Assembly (NCBI GenBank): GCA_030728235.1
Contig: JANRAA010000192.1
Span: forward strand, 9,620 to 21,604
Origin: Flavobacteriales bacterium
GTDB taxonomy: Bacteria > Bacteroidota > Bacteroidia > Flavobacteriales_D > Sanyastnellaceae
Reading direction: 5' to 3'
DNA length: 11,985 nt
In this document: positions 1 to 7,521 of the stretch, piece after piece
Layout: the number at the start of each line of letters is the position of its first letter
Numbering within the stretch: position 1 is the first letter of the stretch
Notes under the pieces: generated by a model
The model's database searches: none
What the model saw: only the letters and a program-made list of their open reading frames with translations
What the model was told of the DNA's origin: nothing
Translations under genes and position numbers: made by a program

Positions 1-1
1 G

Positions 2-2182
2 TCAGGAAAGACACGCGTTTTAACCTACCGAATCGCTCACCTGATTCACTCAGGAGTCGACCCGTTTTCCATCCTCTCTCTCACCTTTACAAACAAGGCT
101 GCGAGGGAAATGAAAGAACGCATTTCAACAATTATTGGTGATAAAGAATCAGCAAATATCTGGATGGGAACTTTTCACTCGGTTTTTGCTCGTGTGCTCA
201 GAACAGAATCCGATCGAATCAACTACCCGAAAAATTTTACAATCTACGATACCCAAGATAGCCGGTCGGTAATCAAAGATGTAATTTCTGAACTCAACCT
301 CGATGATAAGGTATACAAACCTGCCTCTGTGCAAGCGCGTATTAGCGGCGCCAAAAACAACCTGATATCTCCCGAAGAATACAGAAGAAGTCCGGACTTA
401 ACCAACGAAGACATTCAAGCGCAACGTCCGATGATGGCCGATATATACGCGGCATACAACCGGAAGTGTTACCGCGCAGGGGCTATGGACTTCGATGATC
501 TGCTCTTTAAAACAAATGAGCTGCTGCGCGACTTCCCCGATGTGCTCCACTACTACCAACATAAATTCCAATTCATATTGGTAGATGAGTATCAAGACAC
601 GAACTTCTCGCAATACTTGATCATAAAACAACTTGCTGCCCTCAGAGAAAACATCTGCGTGGTGGGCGATGATGCTCAATCGATTTACGCGTTTCGAGGT
701 GCCAACATCCAAAACATCCTCAACTTCAGACGCGACTACCCAGAATTTGCGATGTACAAACTTGAGCAAAACTACCGCTCAACAAAAACCATCGTCAACG
801 CAGCTAACTCGATCATCTCGAAAAACAAAGACCAAATTAAAAAGACGGTTTGGACAGACAACGAAAAGGGCGACTACATTACGCTGCAACGCTCACTTTC
901 AGATAATGATGAAGGTCGATATGTAGCCAACGACATCTTCGAAACGCGCATGACCCGCCAGGCTGCATTTAAAGATTTCGCCATCCTTTATCGCACAAAC
1001 GCACAGTCGCGTTCTTTTGAGGAGGCGCTGCGGAAACTGAACATGCCGTACCGTATTTATGGCGGACAATCATTCTACCAGCGGAAAGAAATTAAAGACC
1101 TACTGGCGTATTTCCGACTGTCGGCAAACCACAACGATGATGAATCGCTAAAGCGTATCATAAACTACCCGGCTCGTGGAATCGGCAAAACAACAGTCGA
1201 AAAGCTCATCATCGCTAGCGCAAAATTCGATGTCCCCATCTGGGAGGTCATTCAACAGCCCAACACCTACCCTTCTGAGTTGCCATCGGCAACGATGAGA
1301 AAAGTGATGGACTTCTGCACAATGATCAAAAGCTTTACGAGTCAGATAGAAACGCACAACGCATTCGACCTGGGTCAACACATCGCCCAAAGCAGTGGAT
1401 TGCTCAAAGAGCTGCACACCGATAAAACACCTGAAGGCGTGGCGCGATACGATAACATTCAAGAAATTTTGAATGGTATGAAGGAGTTTTCGGATGATGT
1501 AGATCCTGATAACCCAGAGGCCGTGCGGACGATGACTGATTTCATGATCGACATCGCTTTGCTGACAGATGCAGATAAAGATGATGGCGACAACGATAAA
1601 ATCAGCATGATGACCGTGCACGCGGCAAAAGGATTGGAGTTTAATTATGTATATATAGTTGGACTCGAAGAAAACCTTTTCCCAAGTCAGATGGCCTTGC
1701 ATTCGCGCGAAGAACTCGAAGAGGAACGTCGACTATTTTATGTAGCACTCACCCGAGCAAAACAACGCGCAGTACTTTCATATGCCATAACAAGGTACCG
1801 ATGGGGACAACTGTCGCAATGTGAGCCTTCTCGATTCATTGAAGAAATAGATCAGGAATACATCAACGTGGCTGCCATGGTGCTGCCAAAACAAGAACCT
1901 GCCCGAAGCTGGAACAACGAACGCAGCAACTTCTTTAAAGGAGCTACAAGCACTGCCCCTCGAGGTAACAAACCGCTTACACGTTTAAATACTGCTACGC
2001 AGGATGACAACCAAGAGGTAGAAGAGATTGCTGAAGGAATGGAGGTAGAACACGCTCGTTTTGGAAAAGGAAAGGTGCTCAAAGTAGAAGGCAAACTGCC
2101 AAATACAAAGGCGACGGTGTACTTTCCTTCTGCCGGACAAAAAGAACTTTTGGTGAAGTTTGCCAAATTAAAGGTGCTCTAA
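2..2182 (+). CDS. uvrD: UvrD/PcrA-type ATP-dependent DNA helicase, 5' partial
   Basis: This is a superfamily 1A 3'-to-5' DNA helicase of nucleotide excision and mismatch repair. The frame is open from base 2, where the first codons read SGKTR, the end of the Walker A motif; only about 30 N-terminal residues lie outside the window. The first in-window ATG (110) is therefore internal. Helicase motifs follow in order: Ia (FTNKAAREM), Ib (GTFHSVFARVL), II with DEYQDT at nt 584-601, III (VVGDDAQSIYAFRGA), IV (LEQNYRS), V (MTVHAAKGLEF) and VI (FYVALTRAK). A linker leads to the C-terminal Tudor-like domain typical of PcrA/UvrD (from about nt 2036, GMEVEHARFGKGKVL), the RNA-polymerase-binding region in characterised homologues. 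The 726 in-window residues plus the missing N-terminus fit the usual 720-760. Rep is less likely because the Tudor tail is present. No frameshift is seen. Confidence 0.96.
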   Translation, partial: SGKTRVLTYRIAHLIHSGVDPFSILSLTFTNKAAREMKERISTIIGDKESANIWMGTFHSVFARVLRTESDRINYPKNFTIYDTQDSRSVIKDVISELNLDDKVYKPASVQARISGAKNNLISPEEYRRSPDLTNEDIQAQRPMMADIYAAYNRKCYRAGAMDFDDLLFKTNELLRDFPDVLHYYQHKFQFILVDEYQDTNFSQYLIIKQLAALRENICVVGDDAQSIYAFRGANIQNILNFRRDYPEFAMYKLEQNYRSTKTIVNAANSIISKNKDQIKKTVWTDNEKGDYITLQRSLSDNDEGRYVANDIFETRMTRQAAFKDFAILYRTNAQSRSFEEALRKLNMPYRIYGGQSFYQRKEIKDLLAYFRLSANHNDDESLKRIINYPARGIGKTTVEKLIIASAKFDVPIWEVIQQPNTYPSELPSATMRKVMDFCTMIKSFTSQIETHNAFDLGQHIAQSSGLLKELHTDKTPEGVARYDNIQEILNGMKEFSDDVDPDNPEAVRTMTDFMIDIALLTDADKDDGDNDKISMMTVHAAKGLEFNYVYIVGLEENLFPSQMALHSREELEEERRLFYVALTRAKQRAVLSYAITRYRWGQLSQCEPSRFIEEIDQEYINVAAMVLPKQEPARSWNNERSNFFKGATSTAPRGNKPLTRLNTATQDDNQEVEEIAEGMEVEHARFGKGKVLKVEGKLPNTKATVYFPSAGQKELLVKFAKLKVL

Positions 2183-2203
2183 CATCCCGCGCTAAAGCGG
2201 ATG
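2183..2203 (+). repeat. Hairpin immediately after the helicase stop codon
   Basis: CATCC-(C)-GC at 2183-2190 pairs with GCGGATG at 2197-2203 around the loop GCTAAA, with one bulged C. It starts directly after the helicase TAA. It has no downstream T-run, so it is at best a weak terminator or an mRNA 3'-end stabiliser. Confidence 0.35.
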
Positions 2204-2217
2204 ACAATTAACGAATG

Positions 2218-2226
2218 TACCTTTTG
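2218..2226 (+). promoter_or_regulatory. Possible Bacteroidota -7 box before the membrane mini-protein
   Basis: TACCTTTTG resembles the Bacteroidota -7 consensus TAnnTTTG with one extra T. It ends two bases before the ATG at 2229, an arrangement close to TACCTTTGC-ACC-ATG in front of the DUF4290 gene. No good -33 TTTG is visible at the expected distance, so confidence is low. If active, it would give a leaderless or near-leaderless transcript. Confidence 0.3.
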
Positions 2227-2228
2227 CT

Positions 2229-2387
2229 ATGGCAGAACCTTCACAAGGACGATTGCACCTGATTGCCATTTTGTGGCCTCCTGTATGCGGGCTAACATAT
2301 TATTTGTCCGATTCGCTGGTTATTACCGTCATACCTTTTCTCATCGGTTTGTATTTTGTCGTTCGCATCTTTTCAAAAAAGAAATGA
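2229..2387 (+). CDS. Small hydrophobic membrane protein, 52 aa
   Basis: ATG at 2229 to TGA at 2385-2387. The family is not recognised. The peptide has a short polar N-terminus (MAEPSQGR), a hydrophobic run around residues 9-25 (HLIAILWPPVCGLTYYL), a short SDS turn, a second hydrophobic run around 31-48 (VITVIPFLIGLYFVVRIF), and a basic end SKKK. This is the layout of a two-helix hairpin, or of one amphipathic plus one transmembrane helix, with the positive C-terminus on the cytoplasmic side. It lies 46 bases after the helicase stop and 28 bases before the next gene, so it could be co-transcribed with either. Support comes from the hydrophobic-then-basic pattern and position. The overlapping frame 2201-2392 encodes a Cys/His/Arg-rich peptide that looks like noise. 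Function unknown. Confidence 0.55.
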   Translation: MAEPSQGRLHLIAILWPPVCGLTYYLSDSLVITVIPFLIGLYFVVRIFSKKK

Positions 2388-2415
2388 ATTAACTTCACTA
2401 CAGATATTTACGACT

Positions 2416-4572
2416 ATGCGCACTGTCCTACTGCTTTTCTTGATCTGCTTATCTGTTATTGCAACCGCTCAAACGACTCCGCTCCCCGATCCTGGAGCGC
2501 GCGCCTTGGAGCTAGCGTGGATGAGATCAAAGGAGAAACCGGGTGTGGTGAAGAAAAACGACTGGGTAGAAATTGGATTTAAGCTCAATCAAGAAATCAG
2601 AAAACACATCGACGACTACCTCGAAAAAAGAGGAGTGCCGAAACAAATCAATCCTTTCGACCCGAAAGATCTCGACGTCACCTTCCGTTTCTATCCGCCG
2701 AATGGCGCAGAATCTGAAGATAGAATTGGATTTTATTACCGTGAATACGAACGCAACTTCTCATCGGCAAACCCCGATGAATGGAACCACATTGAAAAGC
2801 CAACACAGTTTCAAATCCGCGGACGGCTCACCCCTCAAATCGTTGGAGATTGGCGTGTAGAAGCTCGCGTGATTGCACTTGGCGACACGTTGTATACGAA
2901 TCAAACGCGCTTTACCGTCATTGAAAGCGATCTGCACGGATTTGCTGAAGTAGGCGCGTCAAAACGTTTCTTGGTGCGTGATGGTGAAACGTACTTCCCA
3001 GTAGGCCAAAACTTGCCTTGGCCGTCGTGTCACAAAGATTTCGACCTGAAATGTCAATTGATAAAATGCGCAGGTGGCGAAGCGTGGTGCCACTCTAGAA
3101 TCATGGGTCCGTATGGTTTTAAAGTCTATGAAGATGAAATGACCGCCCTGGCTGCCAGCGGTGCCGACTACTTCCGCATGCTCATCGCACCGTGGAACCT
3201 GGAAATAGAATTCGAAGAGCTCAACAACTACTACGATCGCATGCACTGCGCGTGGGAAACCGATCGCATTCTCGACAAAGCACAAGAGCTTGGGTTGTCG
3301 ATACACTTTAATTTGCAGGTGCACTACCCACTCGAAAACCCGAATCCGTTTGGGATGCTGCAGTGGGATTACGGCGACCTACCTTGCTACCCATGGGACG
3401 AACCTTACTGCTATGCCGATGAACTCAACCTTGCTAACCCGATTGACTTTTTGAATAGCGAAGAGGCAAAGAAGCACTACAAAAACAGATTGCGGTATTT
3501 GATCGCACGGTACGGACATTCAACAGCCATCGGCGTGATGGAACTGTTTTCTGAATCGAACAACATCGGCACAGGGCCGGATGTCAATGAAGAATGCCAA
3601 CTTGTAAACAACGGCAAAGCCCCCGCCTATGCCACCAACGACGATCTACCCATTGCGATTTCGAAATGGCAGGATGAAATGACAACCTACATCAAAGAGG
3701 AGTTGAACCACACCCAACATCCACTTTCAGTGAGCTTTACTGGTTTACCTGATTTGAGAAGAGGAGATCAATCATTTTATCACCCCAATGTAGACATCGC
3801 CTGTTGGAACGACTATACACCTTTGGTGACTAAGTTTTCGCGTACGTCGAAGATCGTGCACAACTTTCAAGACAAAAGACAGCGAGATAAAATCTCGAAC
3901 ATCGACCCACCAGCAATCGGAAAACCGATGATGCTTTCTGAGACCGGTCCGGGCATTGCTGAAATCGAAAACTGCGACGCCGATATGCGCTGGATCAAAG
4001 CGGCTTGGTTGACATCGTTTAGCGGAATGGCAGCAACGCCTATCAACTGGAGCAACGACCACAACCCTGAGCTTTGGAAACACCTCGGCAGAATCAAACA
4101 ATTTGTTGCCGGCGTACCTTTCGATAGTCAATTTTGGGAAAGTCAAATCGACGAGCGGAAAGATTTAAAAGCAGAAGTTGTTGCATTGAGCAGTAGAAAA
4201 GGAGAAAAAAGAGCCATTGGGGCCGTGCACAACACCACCGTGAACTATTACACTCAACGCAGATCCGACAACACCATTTGCGGAAATCTCGATGTTCTCG
4301 GAAATGTCTTACCCGATGTGTATCGCAAAGCCGAAACCATAACTCCTCAGAAAGGAGGGGGCAAAATCGGACTGTCATCGATGGGTCCGCTTACCAAGTA
4401 CACCATCGAATGGATTGACCCACAAACGCTGAGTATGATCAAAACAGATGAGCAATCAGCGAATTTGAACGGACGTTTATTCCTTGAATTTCCGAAAATG
4501 GAAGCCAACGGGTTTCCGCTCGTGTTGTTCAAAGTCTACAAAACTCGCCAAGCAGCCTTTGCATCAAAGTGA
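2416..4572 (+). CDS. Secreted DUF5060 / clan GH-A-like glycoside hydrolase
   Basis: A 718-residue exported protein. The ATG at 2416 gives a clean signal peptide (MRTVLLLFLICLSVIATA, likely cut before Gln19); a TTG extension to 2356 would spoil it. Residues about 25-190 look like an Ig-like DUF5060 domain, ending in TPQIVGDWRVEARV and a TRFTVIESDLHGF boundary. Then YFPVGQNLPWP opens a TIM-barrel-like region. Candidate catalytic glutamates are Glu380 in GVMELFSESNN (strand 4) and Glu509 in MLSETGPG (strand 7). Clan GH-A enzymes usually have Asn before the acid/base Glu; here it is Ser. A Cys-rich insertion (four Cys just after NLPWP) is odd. The C-terminal part (YTIEWIDPQTL) looks like a beta-sandwich. 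No type IX sorting domain is evident. It probably acts on a polysaccharide in the periplasm or outside the cell; substrate unknown. Confidence 0.65.
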   Translation: MRTVLLLFLICLSVIATAQTTPLPDPGARALELAWMRSKEKPGVVKKNDWVEIGFKLNQEIRKHIDDYLEKRGVPKQINPFDPKDLDVTFRFYPPNGAESEDRIGFYYREYERNFSSANPDEWNHIEKPTQFQIRGRLTPQIVGDWRVEARVIALGDTLYTNQTRFTVIESDLHGFAEVGASKRFLVRDGETYFPVGQNLPWPSCHKDFDLKCQLIKCAGGEAWCHSRIMGPYGFKVYEDEMTALAASGADYFRMLIAPWNLEIEFEELNNYYDRMHCAWETDRILDKAQELGLSIHFNLQVHYPLENPNPFGMLQWDYGDLPCYPWDEPYCYADELNLANPIDFLNSEEAKKHYKNRLRYLIARYGHSTAIGVMELFSESNNIGTGPDVNEECQLVNNGKAPAYATNDDLPIAISKWQDEMTTYIKEELNHTQHPLSVSFTGLPDLRRGDQSFYHPNVDIACWNDYTPLVTKFSRTSKIVHNFQDKRQRDKISNIDPPAIGKPMMLSETGPGIAEIENCDADMRWIKAAWLTSFSGMAATPINWSNDHNPELWKHLGRIKQFVAGVPFDSQFWESQIDERKDLKAEVVALSSRKGEKRAIGAVHNTTVNYYTQRRSDNTICGNLDVLGNVLPDVYRKAETITPQKGGGKIGLSSMGPLTKYTIEWIDPQTLSMIKTDEQSANLNGRLFLEFPKMEANGFPLVLFKVYKTRQAAFASK

Positions 4573-4593
4573 TTTATTAATGTGTACCTTTGC
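4558..4593 (+). promoter_or_regulatory. Bacteroidota promoter for DUF4290-murA
   Basis: TACCTTTGC at 4585-4593 matches the -7 box TAnnTTTG exactly. A TTTG at 4558-4561, inside the end of the previous gene, can serve as the -33 box with a 23-base spacer, slightly longer than the usual 19-21. The box lies three bases before the ATG at 4597, so transcription should begin at or very near the start codon (leaderless or very short leader). Confidence 0.55.
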
Positions 4594-4596
4594 ACC

Positions 4597-5247
4597 ATGA
4601 TTAACGACCAATCATTTTTACCATACAACAGCGAGCGCTCTGACCTCGTGATTCCTGAATACGGACGTAACATTCACCAAATGGTGAGTTTTGCATTGTC
4701 TATCGCCGATCGTGAAGAGCGCAACAAAGTTGTGCGTGCCATCATCAGCGTTATGGGACAGTTGTTTCCTCACCTTCGTGACATTGAAGATTACAACCAC
4801 AAATTGTGGGATCACTTGCACATCATGTCGGACTTCAAATTGGATGTCGACTCTCCATACCCTATTCCAGAAAGAGAAACCCTGCAAGCCAAGCCCGACC
4901 GCGTGAGTTACCCGGGTGGTAACATTCGCTACGGACACTATGGTAAGATCGTTCAAGAAATGATCAACAAGTGCAGCGCGATGGAAGACGGAGAAGAAAA
5001 GGTAGCCTTCACCATGGCCATCGGCAATTTGATGAAGCGCCATTACATCACCTACAACCGTTCATCTGTTGAAGACGCTTTGATCGCAAATCAGCTCAAA
5101 GAATTATCGGCTAACAAACTTTCTCTTCCGGAAGGCGCGGAGTTGGTTAGTGTGAATGAAATCAACCGTCAAAACGCGTCGAACCCCGTTAACAACGGAG
5201 TCATCAAGAAGAAAAACAACAAACGCAAGATGCCAAGAAAGCGATAA
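4597..5247 (+). CDS. DUF4290 family protein
   Basis: A 216-residue cytoplasmic protein with no signal peptide. It matches the Bacteroidota-specific DUF4290 family as I know it: an IPEYGRNIHQMV opening, REERNKVVRAIISVMGQLFPHLRD, KLWDHLHIMSDFKLDVDSPYPIP, and a helical stretch with MIDK/MKRHYITYNR-type residues. It ends in a strongly basic tail (KKKNNKRKMPRKR, residues 204-216) that could bind nucleic acid or ribosomes (inference). The molecular function is unknown. I chose the ATG at 4597 over the GTG at 4582 because the promoter -7 box occupies 4585-4593 and family members start near this point. murA follows after 94 bases; I recall this pairing recurring in Bacteroidota, which hints at a link to cell-wall synthesis or division. 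Confidence 0.9.
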   Translation: MINDQSFLPYNSERSDLVIPEYGRNIHQMVSFALSIADREERNKVVRAIISVMGQLFPHLRDIEDYNHKLWDHLHIMSDFKLDVDSPYPIPERETLQAKPDRVSYPGGNIRYGHYGKIVQEMINKCSAMEDGEEKVAFTMAIGNLMKRHYITYNRSSVEDALIANQLKELSANKLSLPEGAELVSVNEINRQNASNPVNNGVIKKKNNKRKMPRKR

Positions 5248-5341
5248 CCCTCGCTATTCATTGTTTCTTGTCGATAAGTTTTATCATTCTTCATCTCGTA
5301 TTGCCCCTTATTTAGAATCTTCATGGCCGAAAAGATAGACC

Positions 5342-6646
5342 ATGAATACTTTTAAAATACAAGGCGGACACCAGCTCAAAGGAGAGATAATTCCGCAGGG
5401 TGCCAAAAACGAGGCCCTACAAATTATCAGTGCGGTTTTGCTAACGCCAGAGAAGGTTACCATCTCGAACATTCCCGACATCATCGACGTCAATAAGTTG
5501 ATTGACTTATTGGGAGATTTGGGTGTGAAGATAGACCGCATCAGTCGCGACACCTGTATATTTCAGGCCGACAACATCAACATCGACTACCTAACGTCAG
5601 ACGATTTCAAGCGCAAAGGTTCAGGCCTGCGTGGTTCGATCATGATCATGGGTCCGCTATTGGCGCGATTCGGAAAAGCCTTTATGCCTCGTCCGGGTGG
5701 AGACAAGATCGGACGTCGACGCATCGACACCCACATCATCGGGTTTGAGAACCTCGGCGCCAAGTTCACATACGATGCTGGTGAGAGCTTTTACCGCGTG
5801 GTTGCCGACAAATTGCAAGGAGCGTTTATGTTGCTTGATGAAGCATCGGTAACAGGCACAGCCAACATCGTTATGGCAGCATCGCTTGCCAAAGGCACGA
5901 CCACCATTTACAACGCCGCTTGCGAACCCTATTTGCAGCAACTGAGCAAGATGATCAATCGCATGGGCGGGAAGATATCGGGCATAGGTTCAAACCTACT
6001 TACCATTGAAGGTGTTGATTACCTCGGAGGGTGTGAGCACCGCTGTTTACCCGACATGATTGAGATCGGCTCATTCATCGGAATGGCCGCCATGACCCGG
6101 AGCGAGCTCACCATTAAAAACACCGCTTTCGACGAACTTGGTGTGATACCGAGCGTGTTTCAAAGACTCGGCATCAACCTCGAACGCAGAGGCGACGACA
6201 TTTACATCCCATCGCAAGACATTTATGAGATCGACACCTTCATTGACGGTTCGATACTCACCGTATCGGATGCCCCATGGCCAGGCTTCACACCCGATTT
6301 GCTGTCGATTGTACTTGTAACCGCCACCCAGGCCAGAGGCAGCGTACTTATACACCAGAAGATGTTTGAGAGCCGTCTTTTCTTCGTCGATAAGCTTATC
6401 GACATGGGAGCGCAGATAATACTTTGCGATCCGCATCGCGCTACAGTTATAGGCTTGGAACGTAAAACTCCTTTACGTGGTGTTACCATGACCTCTCCTG
6501 ACATTCGGGCTGGCGTATCACTCTTAATTGCCGCGCTTTCAGCGGATGGTGAGTCGACAATTCACAACATCAGTCAGATTGATAGAGGATATCAAAACAT
6601 AGAACAGCGATTGAGGGCAATAGGAGCACAAATTGAACGTATTTAA
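5342..6646 (+). CDS. murA: UDP-N-acetylglucosamine 1-carboxyvinyltransferase (MurA), Asp-variant
   Basis: Cytoplasmic enzyme for the first committed step of peptidoglycan synthesis: transfer of enolpyruvate from PEP to UDP-GlcNAc. Length 434 aa is normal (E. coli 419). Lys22-Asn23 in QGAKNEAL match the conserved PEP/UDP-GlcNAc-site pair. The active-site loop reads PRPGGDKIGRRR at about 116-127, so Asp121 (codon 5702-5704) stands where E. coli has Cys115, the residue alkylated by fosfomycin. Natural Cys-to-Asp MurAs (Mycobacterium, Chlamydia) are active and fosfomycin-resistant, so intrinsic insensitivity is expected. Asp319 in GFTPDL and Arg389 in PDIRAG correspond to the conserved catalytic Asp305 and Arg397. 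The gene follows DUF4290 after 94 bases without a terminator and is likely co-transcribed. No clear own promoter is seen. Confidence 0.97.
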   Translation: MNTFKIQGGHQLKGEIIPQGAKNEALQIISAVLLTPEKVTISNIPDIIDVNKLIDLLGDLGVKIDRISRDTCIFQADNINIDYLTSDDFKRKGSGLRGSIMIMGPLLARFGKAFMPRPGGDKIGRRRIDTHIIGFENLGAKFTYDAGESFYRVVADKLQGAFMLLDEASVTGTANIVMAASLAKGTTTIYNAACEPYLQQLSKMINRMGGKISGIGSNLLTIEGVDYLGGCEHRCLPDMIEIGSFIGMAAMTRSELTIKNTAFDELGVIPSVFQRLGINLERRGDDIYIPSQDIYEIDTFIDGSILTVSDAPWPGFTPDLLSIVLVTATQARGSVLIHQKMFESRLFFVDKLIDMGAQIILCDPHRATVIGLERKTPLRGVTMTSPDIRAGVSLLIAALSADGESTIHNISQIDRGYQNIEQRLRAIGAQIERI

Positions 6647-6683
6647 TAGAATGTGCCAAAGATTGTAAACGTTTGGAATGATC

Positions 6684-6716
6684 TTTGGAAGTCGCGAGTC
6701 AACTTTGTATATTTAT
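6684..6716 (+). promoter_or_regulatory. Bacteroidota promoter of the tlpA-like gene
   Basis: TTTG at 6684-6687 is followed after 21 bases by TATATTTA (6709-6716), a near match to TAnnTTTG. The expected start of transcription leaves a leader of roughly 10 bases before the ATG at 6733. The decamer TTGGAAGTCG covering the -33 box (6685-6694) recurs at the same place in the XRE gene promoter. CAACTTTG at 6700-6707 is an overlapping alternative -7 box. Confidence 0.5.
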
Positions 6717-6732
6717 TCCTCATTTGAATTTT

Positions 6733-7302
6733 ATGAAACTGAAAGCTCTTATTTTACCTGCCCTACTCGTCTTTTCAATCTTCGGATTTGAATGGAATTC
6801 AGCACCTGTTGTAGCCAAGAAAATGGCTGTATACAGCAACCTCCCAGCTGAGGGAACCAACATTGGGGATCTTGCTCCAGAAATCGAGATGATGGGTGTT
6901 GACGGAAAGAACATTAAGCTTTCTAGCCTACGTGGAAAATTGGTTCTTATTGATTTTTGGGCATCATGGTGTGGACCATGTCGCCGCGAAAACCCGAACG
7001 TGGTAAATGCATACAACAAATACAAATCTGTAAAGTGGAAGTCTGCCAAAGGCTTTGAGGTGTTTAGCGTATCGCTGGATAAAACCAAAGATGCATGGAC
7101 TGGCGCTATCGCTCAAGACAAGTTGGTATGGAAAAACCATGTATGTGACATGCTAGGTTGGTCGAACGCCGCTGCCGACCGCTACGGTGTACATTCAATT
7201 CCGATGAGTTTCTTGATCAATGAGAAGGGAATAATCGTTGCGAAAGACATGCGCGGTATGGCTCTTCATACAGAAATAGACAAACACGTGAAGTCGTTCT
7301 AA
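6733..7302 (+). CDS. TlpA/ResA-like exported thiol-disulfide oxidoreductase
   Basis: A 189-residue thioredoxin-fold protein of the AhpC-TSA/TlpA group. The ATG at 6733 gives a signal peptide or N-terminal anchor (MKLKALILPALLVFSIFGF). A TTG at 6685 would run through the promoter and place polar sequence before the signal, so I reject it. The mature domain starts at about GDLAPEIEMMGVDGKNIKL. The redox motif is WASWCGPC (Cys80, Cys83), and the cis-proline lies in SIPMSFLI (Pro157), followed by the usual INEKGIIVAKDMRG. It has a TlpA-type helical insertion (residues about 97-145) with an extra Cys138. It probably acts in the periplasm, reducing or isomerising disulfides, for example in cytochrome maturation; the partner is not visible. 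It appears to be a single-gene unit with its own promoter and terminator. Confidence 0.9.
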   Translation: MKLKALILPALLVFSIFGFEWNSAPVVAKKMAVYSNLPAEGTNIGDLAPEIEMMGVDGKNIKLSSLRGKLVLIDFWASWCGPCRRENPNVVNAYNKYKSVKWKSAKGFEVFSVSLDKTKDAWTGAIAQDKLVWKNHVCDMLGWSNAAADRYGVHSIPMSFLINEKGIIVAKDMRGMALHTEIDKHVKSF

Positions 7303-7323
7303 AATCGGCTCATGCAAATTTTG

Positions 7324-7355
7324 AAAACCGCCTTTCGAAAGATTGGCGGTTTTTT
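7324..7355 (+). terminator. Rho-independent terminator of the tlpA-like gene
   Basis: AAAACCGCC (7324-7332) and GGCGGTTTT (7345-7353) form a 9-bp stem around a 12-base loop that itself contains the palindrome TTTCGAAA. The T-run extends to 7355. It lies 22 bases after the stop codon. The A-tract on the 5' side means it could also work on the - strand. Confidence 0.92.
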
Positions 7356-7521
7356 GTTGATGACCTTAATTGGTATCGCCAAACAAGGTTTATTGACGAA
7401 AGGAAAATTAGCCTTCAACGGAATAACAAGGCAGCATAAATCCTGTTATTGACGCAGATAATGTCCATATTCTTACTTCCCAAGGCACTCGTTCGGATCT
7501 AAGGCTACAAATCTGTGCGAA
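7356..7521. other. Intergenic stretch upstream of the XRE gene, no gene seen
   Basis: No convincing reading frame, RNA gene or promoter is visible between the terminator and the tandem repeat. It is AT-rich and contains the duplicated words described separately at 7382-7454. Together with 7522-7642 it makes a gap of about 340 bases, long for a single small regulator gene. Confidence 0.5.
7382..7454. repeat. Duplicated AACAAGG / TTATTGACG words with an inserted hairpin
   Basis: AACAAGG-T-TTATTGACG occurs at 7382-7398. At 7425-7454 the same two words recur but are separated by 14 bases. In the second copy, AATAACA-(A)-GG (7422-7431) can pair with CCTGTTATT (7442-7450) around a 10-base loop, with one bulge. 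It could be a degenerate mobile repeat, a regulatory hairpin or chance. Confidence 0.35.

Noticed and set aside
2201..2392. 63-codon open frame between uvrD and the hydrolase gene
   Set aside because: Its peptide is rich in Cys, His, Arg and Phe without pattern, while the overlapping frame at 2229-2387 gives a coherent hydrophobic-then-basic small protein.
5323..5355. Possible upstream micro-ORF (MAEKIDHEYF) overlapping the murA start
   Set aside because: Only ten codons, out of frame with murA, and no other sign that it is used; chance ATG is enough to explain it.
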